Shown here: in pieces, positions 49,135-62,824 of the stretch
Numbering within the stretch: the stretch's first letter is position 1
How the letters are laid out: every line of letters begins with the position of its first letter
Source of the DNA: Cymodocea nodosa
Taxonomy: Eukaryota > Streptophyta > Magnoliopsida > Alismatales > Cymodoceaceae
Assembly: GCA_036874045.1 (NCBI GenBank)
Contig: CM072337.1
Span: 1,674,001 to 1,738,000, forward strand
Length of the DNA stretch: 64,000 nt
Direction: 5' to 3'
Program-made: the position numbers and the translations under genes
The notes under the pieces: model-generated
Seen by the model: only the letters and a program-made list of their open reading frames with translations
Told to the model about the DNA's origin: nothing
The model's database searches: none

Positions 49135-50079
49135 ACAATCTCACTATAATCTCTTATAGAAGCTAAGCACACGAATAGGAGACATAGAAGGAGGATGATA
49201 AACGAAATGAAATTTAATTTCCAACTTTTTGCACTTGAAAAATAAATTCCAAGATTTACTTAAGGGACATAATTCACTTTCTAGTGAAAAGTGAATTTCA
49301 TATATGCACAAACAGCCTACTTGTAAAATTGGATGAAATTTTTTCTCCTTTCAATCCAAATTCACATGCACAAACCCCTTTTAAGTTATATTTTTTAACT
49401 TTTAATCATTTTACTTTGGCATTGGGCTCTCTTTCATTTTACTTGGGCTTTTTAGAAAAATTAGTTTATTTGAAAATAATTTTATTTATGATTTTTTATA
49501 GTTTTTAATTAAATACAAAAATTATACGTATGGTACTAAGAGGTTGTTAGTGTAGGATGGAAAATTCTAACAGAAATTAAAAAGAAAATTTTGACTAAAA
49601 AGAAAAGGAAAATTTGTAATGGAAAGGAAAAGAAAAATTTTAAAAAAGATTTAGTACACAATGGAAAGTTCTAACAGAAATTCTAATGAAAGGTTAGTAT
49701 ATAACAGAAAAGAAATGATGAAAAGAAGAAAATCAATCAAATAATCTAATTATTTATTACAAATAATATTCAAATATTCCAAATATATCTCAATTCAAAT
49801 ATTACAAGAATCTCAATTCAAATCACAACTCCCAAGAAACAAATCAGAAAAACACAATATAAGTGCCATTTGAAAGCTTAATGATATCATTAAAAGAAAA
49901 TTGCTAAAAAGTAATTATAGAAGTCAAGTTGTAGATGAAAATTTATTTTCACTTGACATGTCAACTAAAATCACAAATACTATTGCAAATTAATCATGTC
50001 GTTCACATGTATGCTTGTGGTTGCAAATTAATTCACAATGGAGAAAAATTGAAAAGAAGAAGGTAGAGGATAATTAATA

Positions 50080-50320
50080 CCGTGTAGATAGGGGCGACAA
50101 AGCGAGATTGGAGGCTTCAGGCAATGGGACAGTGATGACCTTCGAGCAATAGTGGTGACTTTGGGCAACGGGACAAGGGCAACCTTAGAACAACAACAAC
50201 GACCTTCGAGCAATAGCGACGACCTTCAGGCGACAACGACGACCTTCAGACGACAATGATGACCTTTGGGCAACAACGTTGACTTCAAGTGATAACGGTA
50301 GCTTCGGGTCACAAGAGTGA
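50080..50320. repeat. Degenerate minisatellite, gacgaccttc-type
   Basis: Units of roughly 20-25 bases built on gacgaccttcaggcaacaac, for example at about 50200-50260, decay towards both ends. The more regular core could be read as a Ser/Arg-rich frame on the minus strand, but with no start context or homology. Confidence 0.7.
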
Positions 50321-51708
50321 TTTCGGAGATATATGAGTTGGGGAAGCTGACGACGTGTTTCGTGAGAGGGAAAAAAATTTCGAACGTGAGGTGATTGGAA
50401 AGGAATCCGCGGTAAAAGAAATTTCAAGATTTTATATGTTGATAAAATCCAACTTTCCTTTCCATCAAGTTTTATGCACACTAACGATATTTTACAGAAT
50501 TCAACGATTTTCCTTTTCATCAGTTGAATTGAATTCCATCAAACACTTACCCCTCCTAAAACTCATTTCTTGATTCCATCTGTTTTTATTTAATTCTATT
50601 CCACAAGTTAGATTCCTATCCATATATTTCTTCCCCCCCTCAAAACTTGCTTTGCTAAGAAAATTACGAACACTTTTACAAGCACGTTTTCAAAAAGGCA
50701 CTTTTCAAAACGTTGTAAAGGAAGCGTTGTATCTATTGATGACTTAGAGACGTAGGCCGGACCACAACATGCATAATTAAACATTTGAAAAAGAGTGGCA
50801 CAAGTGGATTTTCCACTATGTTTTGGTCATTTTGTATGGTTTGATATTAATATTAATATCTTTTTTATTTATTTGTAAGAGTGTTTAAAATAACAACATA
50901 TTAAATTTAATTTTAATATACCGTTTGTTGTCAACAATAAGACTTGCAAATGTCGCGAATCTCATGATCTTTGCTTGTTTCTGCTTGTCACGTGTAGGCA
51001 TCATAAATCATATGACTGACTTACTGTTATCTACATGGCAAGGTAAGACATTATGTAAATTATATATACAACATATAATTCATCTCGATTTATAATATAT
51101 ATATATATATATACTCTTGCTTTTTCCATAAATAATGTAAATACATCTCACTTTTGTATCGTTAATTCTTCTATGAATCATGTACGTGTATCTTAATTCC
51201 TATATATCTTTGGATTGCATCTTACTCCCTTTATAAATCGCCTAAAAAACAAAATAAAAGACCATTGTAATCTATTAAAAGAGTTAAAATCATAGACCTC
51301 AGACCCTGCCCTACGCGAATCTTTGCAAATACTCTCATCGATCACCAAAAAGAAAGAGGGAAAGATCACCTTGCATGAGATGAAGAACATTACGACCAGA
51401 CGTATGGAATGAACATGCATTTCGTTGCGTTGCATCACTTCCACCTTTCAAACTAGCAAAAGTTGATCATTTGATGATTCACAGGAGCAACAAATAGGGG
51501 AGCTTTCGGTAAGTGGGTTCTCCATTACATGTCCATCTCTGCAGGTCACCTTTCTTCTCTCTTCTTCCATCCTCCTATCCTCTCCATGGCATCATCATGA
51601 CCAGTCGGCTGCCAGCACATTTGGGCACTGCTCTCCATTCCCTTTCCTCTTTCCTTTTTGCCATGGGAGAGGAGCTGGAACGCCACTGAGAAAGAAGCTG
51701 CCGCCATA

Positions 51709-51743
<35 letters not shown>

Positions 51744-51761
51744 ATGCATGCATGCATGCCC
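51709..51761. repeat. (TGCG)n(TGCA)n microsatellite
   Basis: A run of gcgtgcgtgcgt passes into gcatgcatgcat. It creates overlapping His/Ala/Arg and Val/Arg/Ala open frames on both strands that should not be taken as genes. Confidence 0.95.
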
Positions 51762-54700
51762 CTCCATGTCTTTCTTATCTAAAGTACGTATACATAAGCA
51801 TCTATCTTCTTTGGGTTGTTCTTCGTCTAGTGGGCACCGGATGCATTGGACTTGTGGTTCCAGTGCTCTGGAAATTTGAACAGCTGTCGTCCATCTTTAA
51901 ACCAAGGTGTATATCAATCAACAATGGAAGATTATCGTTTGTTTTCTTTGGGTAATTAAAAGAGATGATGATTAAAATAACTAAAGAAAACACAGTTACG
52001 AAATCACAACCATGAAAGAGCTCATCAACAAGAGAAAGTAGAGTTACAACATGCATTAACAACACAAAGCTTTTGAAAGAATGGTAGATGTAAAAGGATA
52101 AAGCAAAAAGAGCCCAGAAAGTGAACAAAAAAGGGCTAATTATCATCGCCTTCCCTTTCATTGCACCAGATCAATGCTTATGTTAGACAACACAATTAAT
52201 TATACAAGGCAAATAACTGCAACGGAACTTTAATCGATCGTTATAAGTAACGATACTCATAAGTAATTGTCATCGATCAATATTTAACTCAAAAAATAAA
52301 AAATAAATCTGCCAGATGTATATCATGTCAATCAAAAGTCAACTTAAAGGTTTGTTTGCTTTCAAAAAGAGAACCTTAGCATGACTTCTTTTAACATCTT
52401 ACAGTTGTGTAGATATATACCTCATATCCTAAGGTATATAAATGGTAAACTTTAAGTCAATGATATAATTATTACTTCCATACAAAAGGGCATAATCCTA
52501 TCTATCCTATGGGTCTTTCATTATTCGTAGTTTTACCTTGTAAGCAAAGAGATTACCCTCTAAGATTCAAATTTAAGTCACAATGAAGTAACACTTTAAA
52601 TAAGTAATGCTGATAATTTATTATTTGACTAAGTCAAAATTGTGCTACAATAAGATATTAACCATTGATAAAATTTGTAATTTCACTCGTTAGCACAAAA
52701 CTTCATTTTAAGGCATATTATTTACAAATTATTATTTTTTTGTTGGGATGCCCTCGGACGTGGTGTGGTTTGCACGTGATCTTTCGCCCGTGAGCAACTG
52801 ATGCACACGTGAGAGGGAAATGTCTGCTTCTTGTATGCTATAAATTATAGCACTAGGCATTGTCAATATTTTTTTTAAAAAAAATCGGCTGCATGTTACT
52901 TTTATTTTTTTACAATATGAGATACGAATTAAATTATAAAATTTCAGGAAAAATAATTATGCTCGGAAAAAATACAGGGTCATTATCCATGATTACGCAT
53001 TTTCATTTTTTTTTTTTTTCAGAATTCAAATTCTAGCTATCATATATTTTTTACTAATTTCGTAAAAAATAGGGTTTAGGTGTATGTATGTTCTTCAAAT
53101 TTATTTAATTTACTGAATTAATAAAAAAAATTATAAAAAATGGTCTTCGGGCTTCGTTCTTCGCACGTGCCTGCTGCAAATCGCACTTCTTTAAGCTCAT
53201 GATCCCAAGGACAGATCTCTGAATAAACATATCTAAATTAATAATAAAAAATAAAAAATAAAAGAAAAGAAAGAAACACCACTGACGTAGCGCTAAGCAT
53301 CTATTCAATAGCATCAGATGTGCCTAGGGTACGATAAAGATGTACACGCCACGAAGACGGTGGCATGGGATGTAAATGTTCCCAAATCCATGGGCACAAA
53401 TAACGATCCTTCCGGATTGACCGGTTGGTGGAACGGTGCTTGCTTTGTTTATGCTTAAACGTTACTTTAATTGTGTCTTAGGAGAGTAGTTTTAGCTAAA
53501 AAGGTTTTAAGCTTAAGGATGTTGCTTATTTGCTAATGTTATTTGCATATTTATAAAATTATTTTTTTTAAGTGTAAAATGATTAATATTTGAGTGATTG
53601 TGTTATTAGTTATAATATTATTTTATTATTATAAATGATTTGAGATGATATCATGCTTTCTTGAAAGATGTTATTTTGAATAAGTATCCATAAATTATTT
53701 CCTTTTTTAGGATAATCTATGTATTAAAAAAATGACATTTTTAATTGGTAACTATAATTAAAATATAGGCATTTAATACAAAATTAATTGATAATAAGTT
53801 AAAAACTTAAAAGTGAATTTAAATTTTCTTCATTTTCTATCACATGTATAAAAGCATTTAAAGGAAGGATGAGTAATACAACTAATGAGATTGATTAATC
53901 AATCTAGCACATGTTATGTGTATATATATATGTTTGAGAAATAAACAAAGTTGTTTTCATTGAAATTACAACATTGATGTGTGTAAAGAATAAATCTAGT
54001 GCAGTGTATTATGAATTTCTTTATTTAGTATCAATTGATTTCGTCTTGGTTTTTTATAAAATATAAGAGTTGTTCATACATATCACATGTTAGGATAAAT
54101 GGTCATCAAAATAAATGGTCGATAGTTACAAAGAGCAAATGAGGACTAAAGGGGTGTTTATGGACTTAGAAAATAGAGTAAAACACTGGAAGGTAAAATA
54201 GTGGAAATTTTTTTGACATTTTTTGGGTATCTGTGTGTCAAATGATTTTTCATTATTTTTTGCCATTTTCTCTTAGTATATAAGAAAAATTTTCTTTTAT
54301 TTTTTGACCTTCTAATATTTGAAATTGATGGAAAATGAAGGAAAAAAATTCATAAAATATATTAACAATATGTAATTTTGATATAAAAATTATTTATGTC
54401 TTTAATAAATAAAAATTGATATTATGAGAGATACGTAGAATAATAAAGATACGTGAAATGTATTTTATGTTGTAACAATTATCATAAATGATTTTATCTT
54501 ATAATATTTATAACAAATTTTGTTATTCTTTATCTTGTAGATAAATATAAAAAATATTTAATTTATTAATTTTAACATTTTTATTTTTATGAATAAATAT
54601 ATATTTTTTATATTCTATCATTTTCTATCATTTTCTATTTTGTGCACAAACAACTTAATTTTCTACTGACTTTTCATTATTTTTTGTCATTTTTCTTTCC

Positions 54701-55917
54701 ATTATTTTTTATGATATTCTATCATTTTCTTTTCACCATTTTCTAGTATACAAATATCTCTTAAAGGAGGTGAAAAATCTTTTGCTCCATTATAAATAGA
54801 GGTGAAGAAAATAAGGATCCTACATTTCTCTACCTACTCTACCATCCCCAAAGTCTTCTAACTTTGTTGGAATCTTTTGTGTGGCCAACAACCCGATCAA
54901 TATCACACTCATACTATACTTGTAAATTTAAAATAAGATACAAGTAAAAGATAAAGATAAATGTAAGAAAAGATATATATGGTAAACTTTTTAACTTACT
55001 TACTTACTATTAATTAATTTTGAGTTATACTTTTACATTTTATCAAAATTGGTTCACATATATCTATTTATCTATCAATAAGATACTTAAAAACTTATTA
55101 CAAACTACAAATAAGGAAAAGTATGAAAAGTCTTGAATTAATGAGAGTAAAAACAAAACCTTGTCTTACATGGGATGAATTTCTCCATTCATTATCAATT
55201 TATTTTGAATTAGATTTTTACATGATATGAGAATTGATTCACATACATTTACTTGAGTTGAAAAAAAAAAAAAAAAAAAATCTAATGATTTCATTTTACA
55301 TTTATTTCCCTTTGAGTACATATTTTATTTTTTTTCCTTTTTTTACACGAATACCCTCCAAACCATCCCGGAGTCCTACGCACGTTTGTTTTATTTGCAA
55401 ACAAAGTCAAACTTAATTTTGACCACACTTTATTCATGATCAAATCATCCTTTGACTGTCTAAGATCTAATCTTCGTACCGATTTAAGTTTTTGACAACA
55501 TCAAATCTAATCCTGATGAAAAAAAAAAAGAATATCGTTACTTTGGTTACTTTAACTATTGTTGCTGGTTAATCGTTTTAATAAGATTGATCATTATCTT
55601 CTGTAATTGAGAGGATGATCAGTTGTGCATTACATATTAAACTGTCTTAGTATGTTTAACCTCAAGATCATATGCATGAGTCGTTCATTAACTCTTAATG
55701 GTTTCGTGATTTTACAATATAACAAAGCTCTAATTTCACAATCTAACCCTAATCTCACAGATATCATTCATGTTTTAATGCTTAATTATGGTACATATGT
55801 CTTAGTATATTTTAATGCTTATTTCCTAGCATGCCTTCTAAAAAAAAAATCTAACTTTAACATGTGTAATAAGAGAATATTGTATATATAAGTGCTGACA
55901 ACATTTTTTGTTGTAAT

Positions 55918-56090
55918 TGTCTAAAAATAGTATATTAAATTTATTTTCGATACATCATTTTGTCATTTCATAAATTTCACAAATACGTTTTGCATCGTCT
56001 GACCATACTTTCAATCATGTCATTATTTTTTTACATGAATCTTGAATTTAATATCACAAAATAGTATATTGAAGGTACTTTAAAAAAAAT
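55918..56090. repeat. Dispersed AT-rich repeat, copy 2
   Basis: Partner of 43800-43990. Divergence is high, so only ordered blocks match. Confidence 0.5.
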
Positions 56091-57085
56091 AAATTATTTT
56101 AATAAATGGGTGATACGTGGCAACCGTGCTTTATCATTAATAATAATCTTAGTTTTTCCAATACATATATTTCTTATCTATTATTTTATGCATAGATGGT
56201 TACCATGAGTTAGACGTGTTCTTTTAGTTTTAAATGTTCTTTTTCTATGTTAAGATTATTTTTATACATAATTTTAGTGGGTATGTTTTAGTATGCAATA
56301 TAAGGTAATGCATAATAATTAAATATAAGACAAATTTTTGTCACGTTCCATGGGAGATTTTCACCAGTGATGACGTGAACGTTACACAAAATTGTTCTCT
56401 AAATAGTTGAATTAGTAAAAAAGAAGAAGATATTTGCTATTTTTATTGATACTTAAATATCAAGAAATGTAATAAAAAATTAATGTGCAAATTTGAGACT
56501 TGATGGTAAAACTTGCGAAACAAATTACGAAAAGTTGAGAAAAAAAAAATTAAATACGCCATGTCATAAAATATTAAATACTAATATAATAACATTTAAA
56601 ATTAACATCAAATGTAGTTATTAAATATGAATAAAATATTAATATTAATACATAAAGGATCAATGTTAAATTTTATCTTCATTTATTAAAAATTATATTA
56701 CTTTTTAGATTTTTTATAAGTCTTTTCCAAGAAAGAGGAAGGAAAGTTTTAAAATTATTTTTTAAACTTTCAGTTTATTTTAATTATTTTGTTTTAAAAA
56801 TTAAATATTTTTATTTATTTATTCATGCTTACTTGTTAAACTTTTATTGACAACACAAAATTCCTTTGTTATTTTTTTATTATGGAAAATAATAGTTTGT
56901 TGTTGGTTATAATAATTTAATTAATTAAAAGTAAAGTAATATTCTTTTTTTGTAAACGCGATGATCTTTCATTTATTTATTTATTGCGGTGTTCCCAACC
57001 TTCCATTCCTACCCCTCCCCAATCCCCATCTTCCACCTCCACACCGCACCGGAAGCAGAACCATCACCTCAGCCACGCTCCGCTC

Positions 57086-60000
57086 ATGCAGCACCATAAC
57101 TCACCTCCATCCACTTCGTACGCGAAGCCGACGAACTTGCTCGGAGGAGGGGCAGGGTCCGGCAGAGGAGGAGGAGGGGGAGCGTCGGAGGCGAACTTGC
57201 TCGGGAGGAGCAGGTTCTTCGCCGCTGACTCAACGTGCCTCACCTCCTCCGAGTCGAGCTGCAAGGCCGTGGCGGATATGAACTCCGAGTCGTACGTCGA
57301 AACGACCAAGTCGTTAGGGCTCGACATGGGGCTCGATCGCTCCTACTGCCTCAACGAGATTCCCGTCGCCGACCTCGTCATGAACAGCAGCGCCTTCAAA
57401 GGCGCCGGTGCTGGAACTAGCGTAGGAGGAGGAGGAGGAGGAGGAGGAGGTGGTGGTGGTGGAGGTGATGGAGGATCGTCGCCGTTGTTCCGACACAGTA
57501 GCTCGCCGGCGGGTTTTTTCTCAAACCTAATCGTCGAGAACGGTGAGTCTTCTTCTTCTCCCCTTTCTTTTTTCTTTTTCTTTTTTCCCTCTGTTCGATT
57601 TGCTTTCTTTTTTTTGGGTGTTTCGTTGTTGCATGTGGTCCAACACGTGGTGAACGATTTTTTTTATATAAAAAAGAGAGGCGTGGAAACTTATCAAATT
57701 ATTTGATGTGACGAATAATTGGGTTATTTCGGTCTTCCTCGTGAGCTGTGATTGTGATCGTTGGGAATTTCTTGTTACCTTCGCATCGGTGCCAATACTC
57801 GTGTCACTCTCTTGCTTAAATTTACTCTACTTCTTGTATTTTGAGATTAGACCTGTGGTCTTCCAAATTCGACTCACCCATACATGATAATTGTATCAGA
57901 AAATCTGCATCACAGTTAAATATAATATTGATTTTACTATTAAATACATTAATTTAAAATTTATCAATATTATATTTGAAATTATAATATTTTTTTTGAC
58001 ATTTATTTTATATGCAATATTTAACAGATTTTAAGTTAATATATCTAAATCACAGAAAGAATATCTATAATATTTTTAACTATGATAATATCATACTATT
58101 TTAAATGATGGATGGTCTTAGATTTTGAACTTAAGTTTTTTTTAGTATTTATGTAACGAGAAATAATTTTCTTCATAAATGTTCCTTTGAGCCTTTTCTT
58201 TTTATGAAAGTGGTATTTTTTTTCCTTTAAGTTATTTTCCTCCATGGATTTATAGAAGTGTCGACTAGACCGTTAAGACCTCATAATCCGGTCTCTATCT
58301 AAAAATGAAAATAAATAAAAAATAGACAACAACGTACTTATGTCTGTAATATTAAGCTAATCGGATCGACATTTCATTTCCAGATATCTAAATTCAACAC
58401 ATCTATTTTACTATTACATATAAAGCCAACCCAGAATGAGAGAGACCAAACCAACATTCGCATATGTAAATACCCATGAACATTGCATTCAAACTTGCAT
58501 ATGCTTTCTTTCAAAAAAGGTGTACATGCTTTTAAGATTAAGGTTGCTTTTTGAACAAGGGTTGAGTTTACAACATCTTGAGAAGAGTTATTTATTGGAA
58601 AAGTAGTACTGTCTATAGTTTTTTATGATTTTTTATAAATATAAAAAATTATAAAGATGATAATTTTGAAAATTTATACCAGCTTTTGAAAAGCACTTAA
58701 TTTGAACTAAAATGCCAAACCTGTGCCTCCAAAAAAAGTTACAAGACACATTTTTGAATAAAAGGCTTTTCTATTCTAAACGCAGCTTAAGTATAGAATA
58801 AAAAAAATAGAAGATAGGAGGGACAAAAAGAATAGAAGTATTTATATAGAATGTTTTACATTTATTTTGCTTGTATAGTGCGATTAGAGAATGTATGATA
58901 GATGGTACTTAATTACACTGCGTTCGTACTTAGTGTACTTTTGGAGAATTTTGATTAATTGTAATATGATACCATTATACCCCTTGTCACCTTCATCACT
59001 GTGCAAGTCTCTTTTTTTTCACCTTCATCACTGTGCAAGTCTCTTTTTCTTCACCTTCATCACTGTGTATGTCTCTCTTTTTTTGCCAATTTTGATTTTG
59101 TTTTAGGCCCTGTTTGAATATCCTAAAATCAAATTTTCTTACTAAAAATATAGTTTTGAAGGATAACTATTTAATAATAATTTAAGATATTTGTTTATGA
59201 ATAAAAACTACGTTTAAAACCTTATTTTTATTTCGAAAATCTGATTGGACAAAAGAGGTTTAACCTCTTTTTCCCACAGAAACTGCATTTTTCAAACACC
59301 TTTAAAAATCATATTTTTCTCATGTAAAGATAAAAATTAAGAACTTTAGATTGAAAAAAATGGTTTCAAAACTTTATTATATCCAATTAGGCTTTAACCT
59401 TTTTTAAAATTTACAAGTGAATATTTTCATCAGCATTTAAATCTTACTGGAAAATATAAAATTGTACAACCTAGTCAAGTCGATAGTTAAAGTTGTGTTC
59501 TTGTCATCTACTAGGTTTTGAAGCTAGTCCAAACTATAGTGTAAAAATTACGTATATCAAATTGCCTTTTTTATTTTAGATATTATACATACTGTAATCA
59601 TTACTATTTTCTATTTTGATATTCATATAGAATTTATCCCCTATTTATTGGTTGGCTTTCTTTGATTAAAGGCTTTTCTTTTTTGCCCTAGAGGACTGTT
59701 AATATTGTGGTATTTTTTGCTCGGACCATCTGATGGGAGCGGACCAAATTTTTGCCTGTAAGAGTCCCTGACGGAGATAGAAATAAATTATCATATCATA
59801 AGATCTTACATGAGAGTACCAATTGGTAGTAATGTTTTCTTTCAAATGCCAAATGAGCTAATGAGACAAATTGGTATCAATTGCCACACTTCTATTTTAA
59901 GTTTAAAATATCTCACAAGTCATTGTACATAATGCTTGTGATATTACTTAAAATATTTATATCAAAAAATTCATCATAGTCCAGTTCCCACTCACCACGG

Positions 60001-62824
60001 AAAGCATGGGCAGAGTTGTCTTCCCTCAGCCTGTTCCTTGTGCTCACTCTCCTTCATCGAAGACAAAAGTTGTATTTTAATATTTTGATATCATCTCCAT
60101 CTCTTTCTTGATGTTCGTATGGTTTTTTGGTAGACGTAATGTTTTTATGTATGTAACTATCAAGTAGCAGTCATTTTTATGAAACAGAGGTTGTGCTTAT
60201 TTGCAACAATATGCTGCTTTACTTTGTTATAGAGTGTTACTGTAGTCGTGATGGCAAGACATCGTGCTTACCACTATAGCCATCATACCAGCAGCATCAG
60301 ACTCCTGCAGTGAGTTATGTCTAAGCTGCTCCCTCCTTCCTTCTTTCATTTACAGTGGTGAGCATAGTTGATCTGCTGTGTCTCTTGTGTGTTACGTTGA
60401 CATTGGTTGCAAGAAATCAATTCTGTTCTGCTGGCCCACTATGCAAAGCAGTTAAACCTGCAAACAGACGTGGCCAGAGTGTGGATACCACAGAATATTT
60501 ATAAAAACCCTACCATCTATGCAGAAGTTTTGTCATGATGGTTCTTGTCCAGGGTTGTCTTGCACCTCTTAAGCATATGTTTCTCTAACTTTTATGTCTC
60601 TTTATTTAGAATGTAGCTAATTTATATCCGATCCATAACTTTGTTACATGAGAATGACGTTTGTAGTACAATGCACCGAAACTGAATCCATCCCATGGGA
60701 CAGTCTTCTGTTTTTCTTTATTTATTATGAACATTTTTACCATAGAAAAAGATAGCCATTGCTGAAATGCCCTCAAATCATGCACAATAGTCTCCTCTTG
60801 GGATCATCAATCTTGTGGAAAAGATAAACTTGAAGATCCAAATTCATTCCTCTTCCTTTACCTTTTTTTTACCTTTAATTGAAGCAGTTTCCTATATTCT
60901 TGACAGGTTTTTCGGTTACCAGAGGGGGAGCAGGTTACTCTCAGGCAGGCTCTGATGCGATCAATGTGATGGCTAATAGAAAGCTGAAATCTCAGCTCAG
61001 TTTCTCCTCTAGACAGGGTTCTCTTTCTCACATCTCGGAGATCAACACTGAGGATGTGGCTGCTGGGAACAACAGCCAGGCATATATGGCTTCCAGTTTC
61101 CAGATTGGTTCATGGGATGATTCCAATTCAATTGCCTTTTCAGCTTCTTCAAGCAAGCGTGGCAAAGACAGCAATGGGGATATCATTGCTGCTCTCAGCA
61201 ACATAGACTCTCCCACGGTAATTGTTTTATCAGATACAATTGTTTAAACATCCTTATAATAATCATTTAATAATTTAACTAATGCCAGTTTATCTAAATC
61301 CACATTCATGTGTGTTTTCTATAAGCTGCTATGTTGTTTTTGTACTAGTTTTTTCATTTATTGAGGGAATATCGGTGCAATGACAATTTTTTTTAGTTGT
61401 AACTTGAGGATCATGGATTTGATTCCTAGAAAGCATTATCTACTTGTAGAGATAGATGTGATTAGATCCTCTTTGATTTCAGATTCATGAAAGGTTTGTG
61501 CATTGGATTTGTTATTTGCAACAAGTTTTATTGTTTTAAGTTGCATTGTTTTTTAAATAGATGACATTGGTTTCGTAAATTTGCAGTATGGTTTATCTAA
61601 ATCATCAATGGAAATGGGAAATGTAGAGAATCTATTCCAAATTCAACAGGATAGTGTACCTTGCAAAATCCGTGCCAAACGTGGGTGTGCAACACACCCA
61701 AGAAGCATTGCAGAAAGGGTAAGTAATGCTCTATCACCATTTCATCGTATTTGTTTGTGTGATTTCCCATCTCTGCTCCTTTTATTGTCATTTTTTATCA
61801 TCCCTCAGGAAAGAAGAACCAGAATTAGTGAAAAGTTGAGGAAGTTGCAAGAGCTTGTGCCGAATATGGATAAGGTAAAGTCTTTCCCAAAGTTGGAATT
61901 TTGTATACTGTTATGCTTTTTGCTAACTTAGACCAAAGAAATATCCGTGTAAATGATAGCACTATTGTAGCAGAAGTATTCTCTTATAATATTTATTCTT
62001 TTCTCCTGAAATTGGTTGCTTCTTTCAATACCGATGGATCTGTCGACCTAACTTTGTGTTTGATCTATTTCAGCAAACAAGCACGGCAGACATGTTGGAT
62101 TTGGCAGTTCACCACATCAAGAACCTGCAAAGCCAAATTCAGGTTTGCCCATCATCATCCAAATCACAAGTAAACAAGATGACATTTCTGTATGGTCAAG
62201 ATTTCCTTCTCAAAAATAAAAACCAATTTTCGATTAAGTGTTCATTGAGATTTGTCGAGTAGTTAAGAGTACAGATCACCACTCTGAAATTCTCACCGTT
62301 TCTTAGTTTCTTCCCTACTTGCAAGAAACTTTGAGGTTTCTCATACCATTAAAGAAAATCTCTTTTCACAGTTTTTACTTGCTGGGCTGTAAGTGTTGAA
62401 CTTTCATGTCTGAAGTGTTTAATAATAGCAAATAAGTGTTCGGTGTTCACTTTTCTGCTGAACACCCGTTGGTTATCTGCTATTATTTAATACATATTAA
62501 TGTATTATAATGCAAGAAGTATGTATGCTGCATGTAGGCCTTCTCCTGACCATTTTTTTATTATCTTAGTGATGTTCTTATAGGGTGATGAACTTAAGGG
62601 TTCTTTCACTGTAAACCATATAAGATGAAAGACTAATCACATTATAATCTGTTAGTTTTTCCAGACTACTTAACAAGTGATATCAATGTTGATAATTAAT
62701 CTTTCCCAACTGCGTGTTCCATCCTGGGTAATCTGTTCTCTAACAAGAGTCAAATCATTTGCAGAAGCTTAATGAAGAGAGAGCAAACTGCACATGCGCG
62801 GCAAGCAAGCAACAAGTATCATAG
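57086..62824 (+). CDS. bHLH transcription factor, bHLH122/128/130 (FBH-like) group
   Basis: Exons 57086-57542, 60907-61217, 61587-61718, 61809-61874, 62074-62142 and 62765-62824, all GT-AG and in phase, give 364 aa. The bHLH domain is about residues 285-345. Its basic region THPRSIAERERRTRISEKL keeps the Glu and Arg that contact E-box DNA but has Arg where classical G-box binders have His; PCKIRAKRGCATHP before it is diagnostic of this group. Helix 2 is TADMLDLAVHHIKNLQSQI. Upstream motifs also match Arabidopsis bHLH128: RHSSSPAGFFSNL, LKSQLSFSS, ISEINTED, GSWDDSNSIAF and SSKRGKD. The tail is NCTCAASKQQVS. Relatives (FBH1-4) activate CONSTANS, and bHLH122 acts in drought response; which applies here is unknown. 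Exon 1 is GC-rich with two polyglycine tracts. The start is the first ATG of the frame; the frame is open further upstream without ATG, so the N-terminus is less certain. Confidence 0.93.
57426..57473 (+). repeat. GGN repeat encoding polyglycine in the bHLH gene
   Basis: A (gga)n tract passes into ggt and gga codons, encoding about 14 consecutive Gly before DGGSS. Such tracts vary in length between alleles. Confidence 0.9.
57543..60906 (+). other. First intron of the bHLH gene, 3.4 kb
   Basis: Donor GTGAGT after AAC|G, acceptor gacag before GT|TTT, restoring Gly-Phe-Ser. AT-rich, with a 3-copy 32-bp tandem repeat at 58988-59083. No nested gene was recognised. Confidence 0.88.
58988..59083. 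repeat. 32-bp tandem repeat, 3 copies
   Basis: Copies start at 58988, 59020 and 59052, each opening caccttcatcactgtg. The first two are nearly identical and the third diverges at its end. The period is not a multiple of three, so no coding meaning. Confidence 0.93.

Larger units (their letters stand above)
42962..57085. other. Gene-poor AT-rich interval
   Basis: Fourteen kilobases without a supportable gene. It contains repeat fragments, microsatellites, a promoter-like inverted repeat and short GC-rich patches listed separately. Open frames here are short, AT-driven or repeat-driven. The rightmost part holds the promoter and leader of the bHLH gene. Confidence 0.7.

Noticed and set aside
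48984-49172. Arg-Glu repeat protein
   Set aside because: Pure by-product of the CT microsatellite at 49023-49133.
51546-51955. Overlapping His/Ala and Arg/Ala/Cys open frames on both strands
   Set aside because: Created by the TGCG/TGCA microsatellite; no homology or splice structure.
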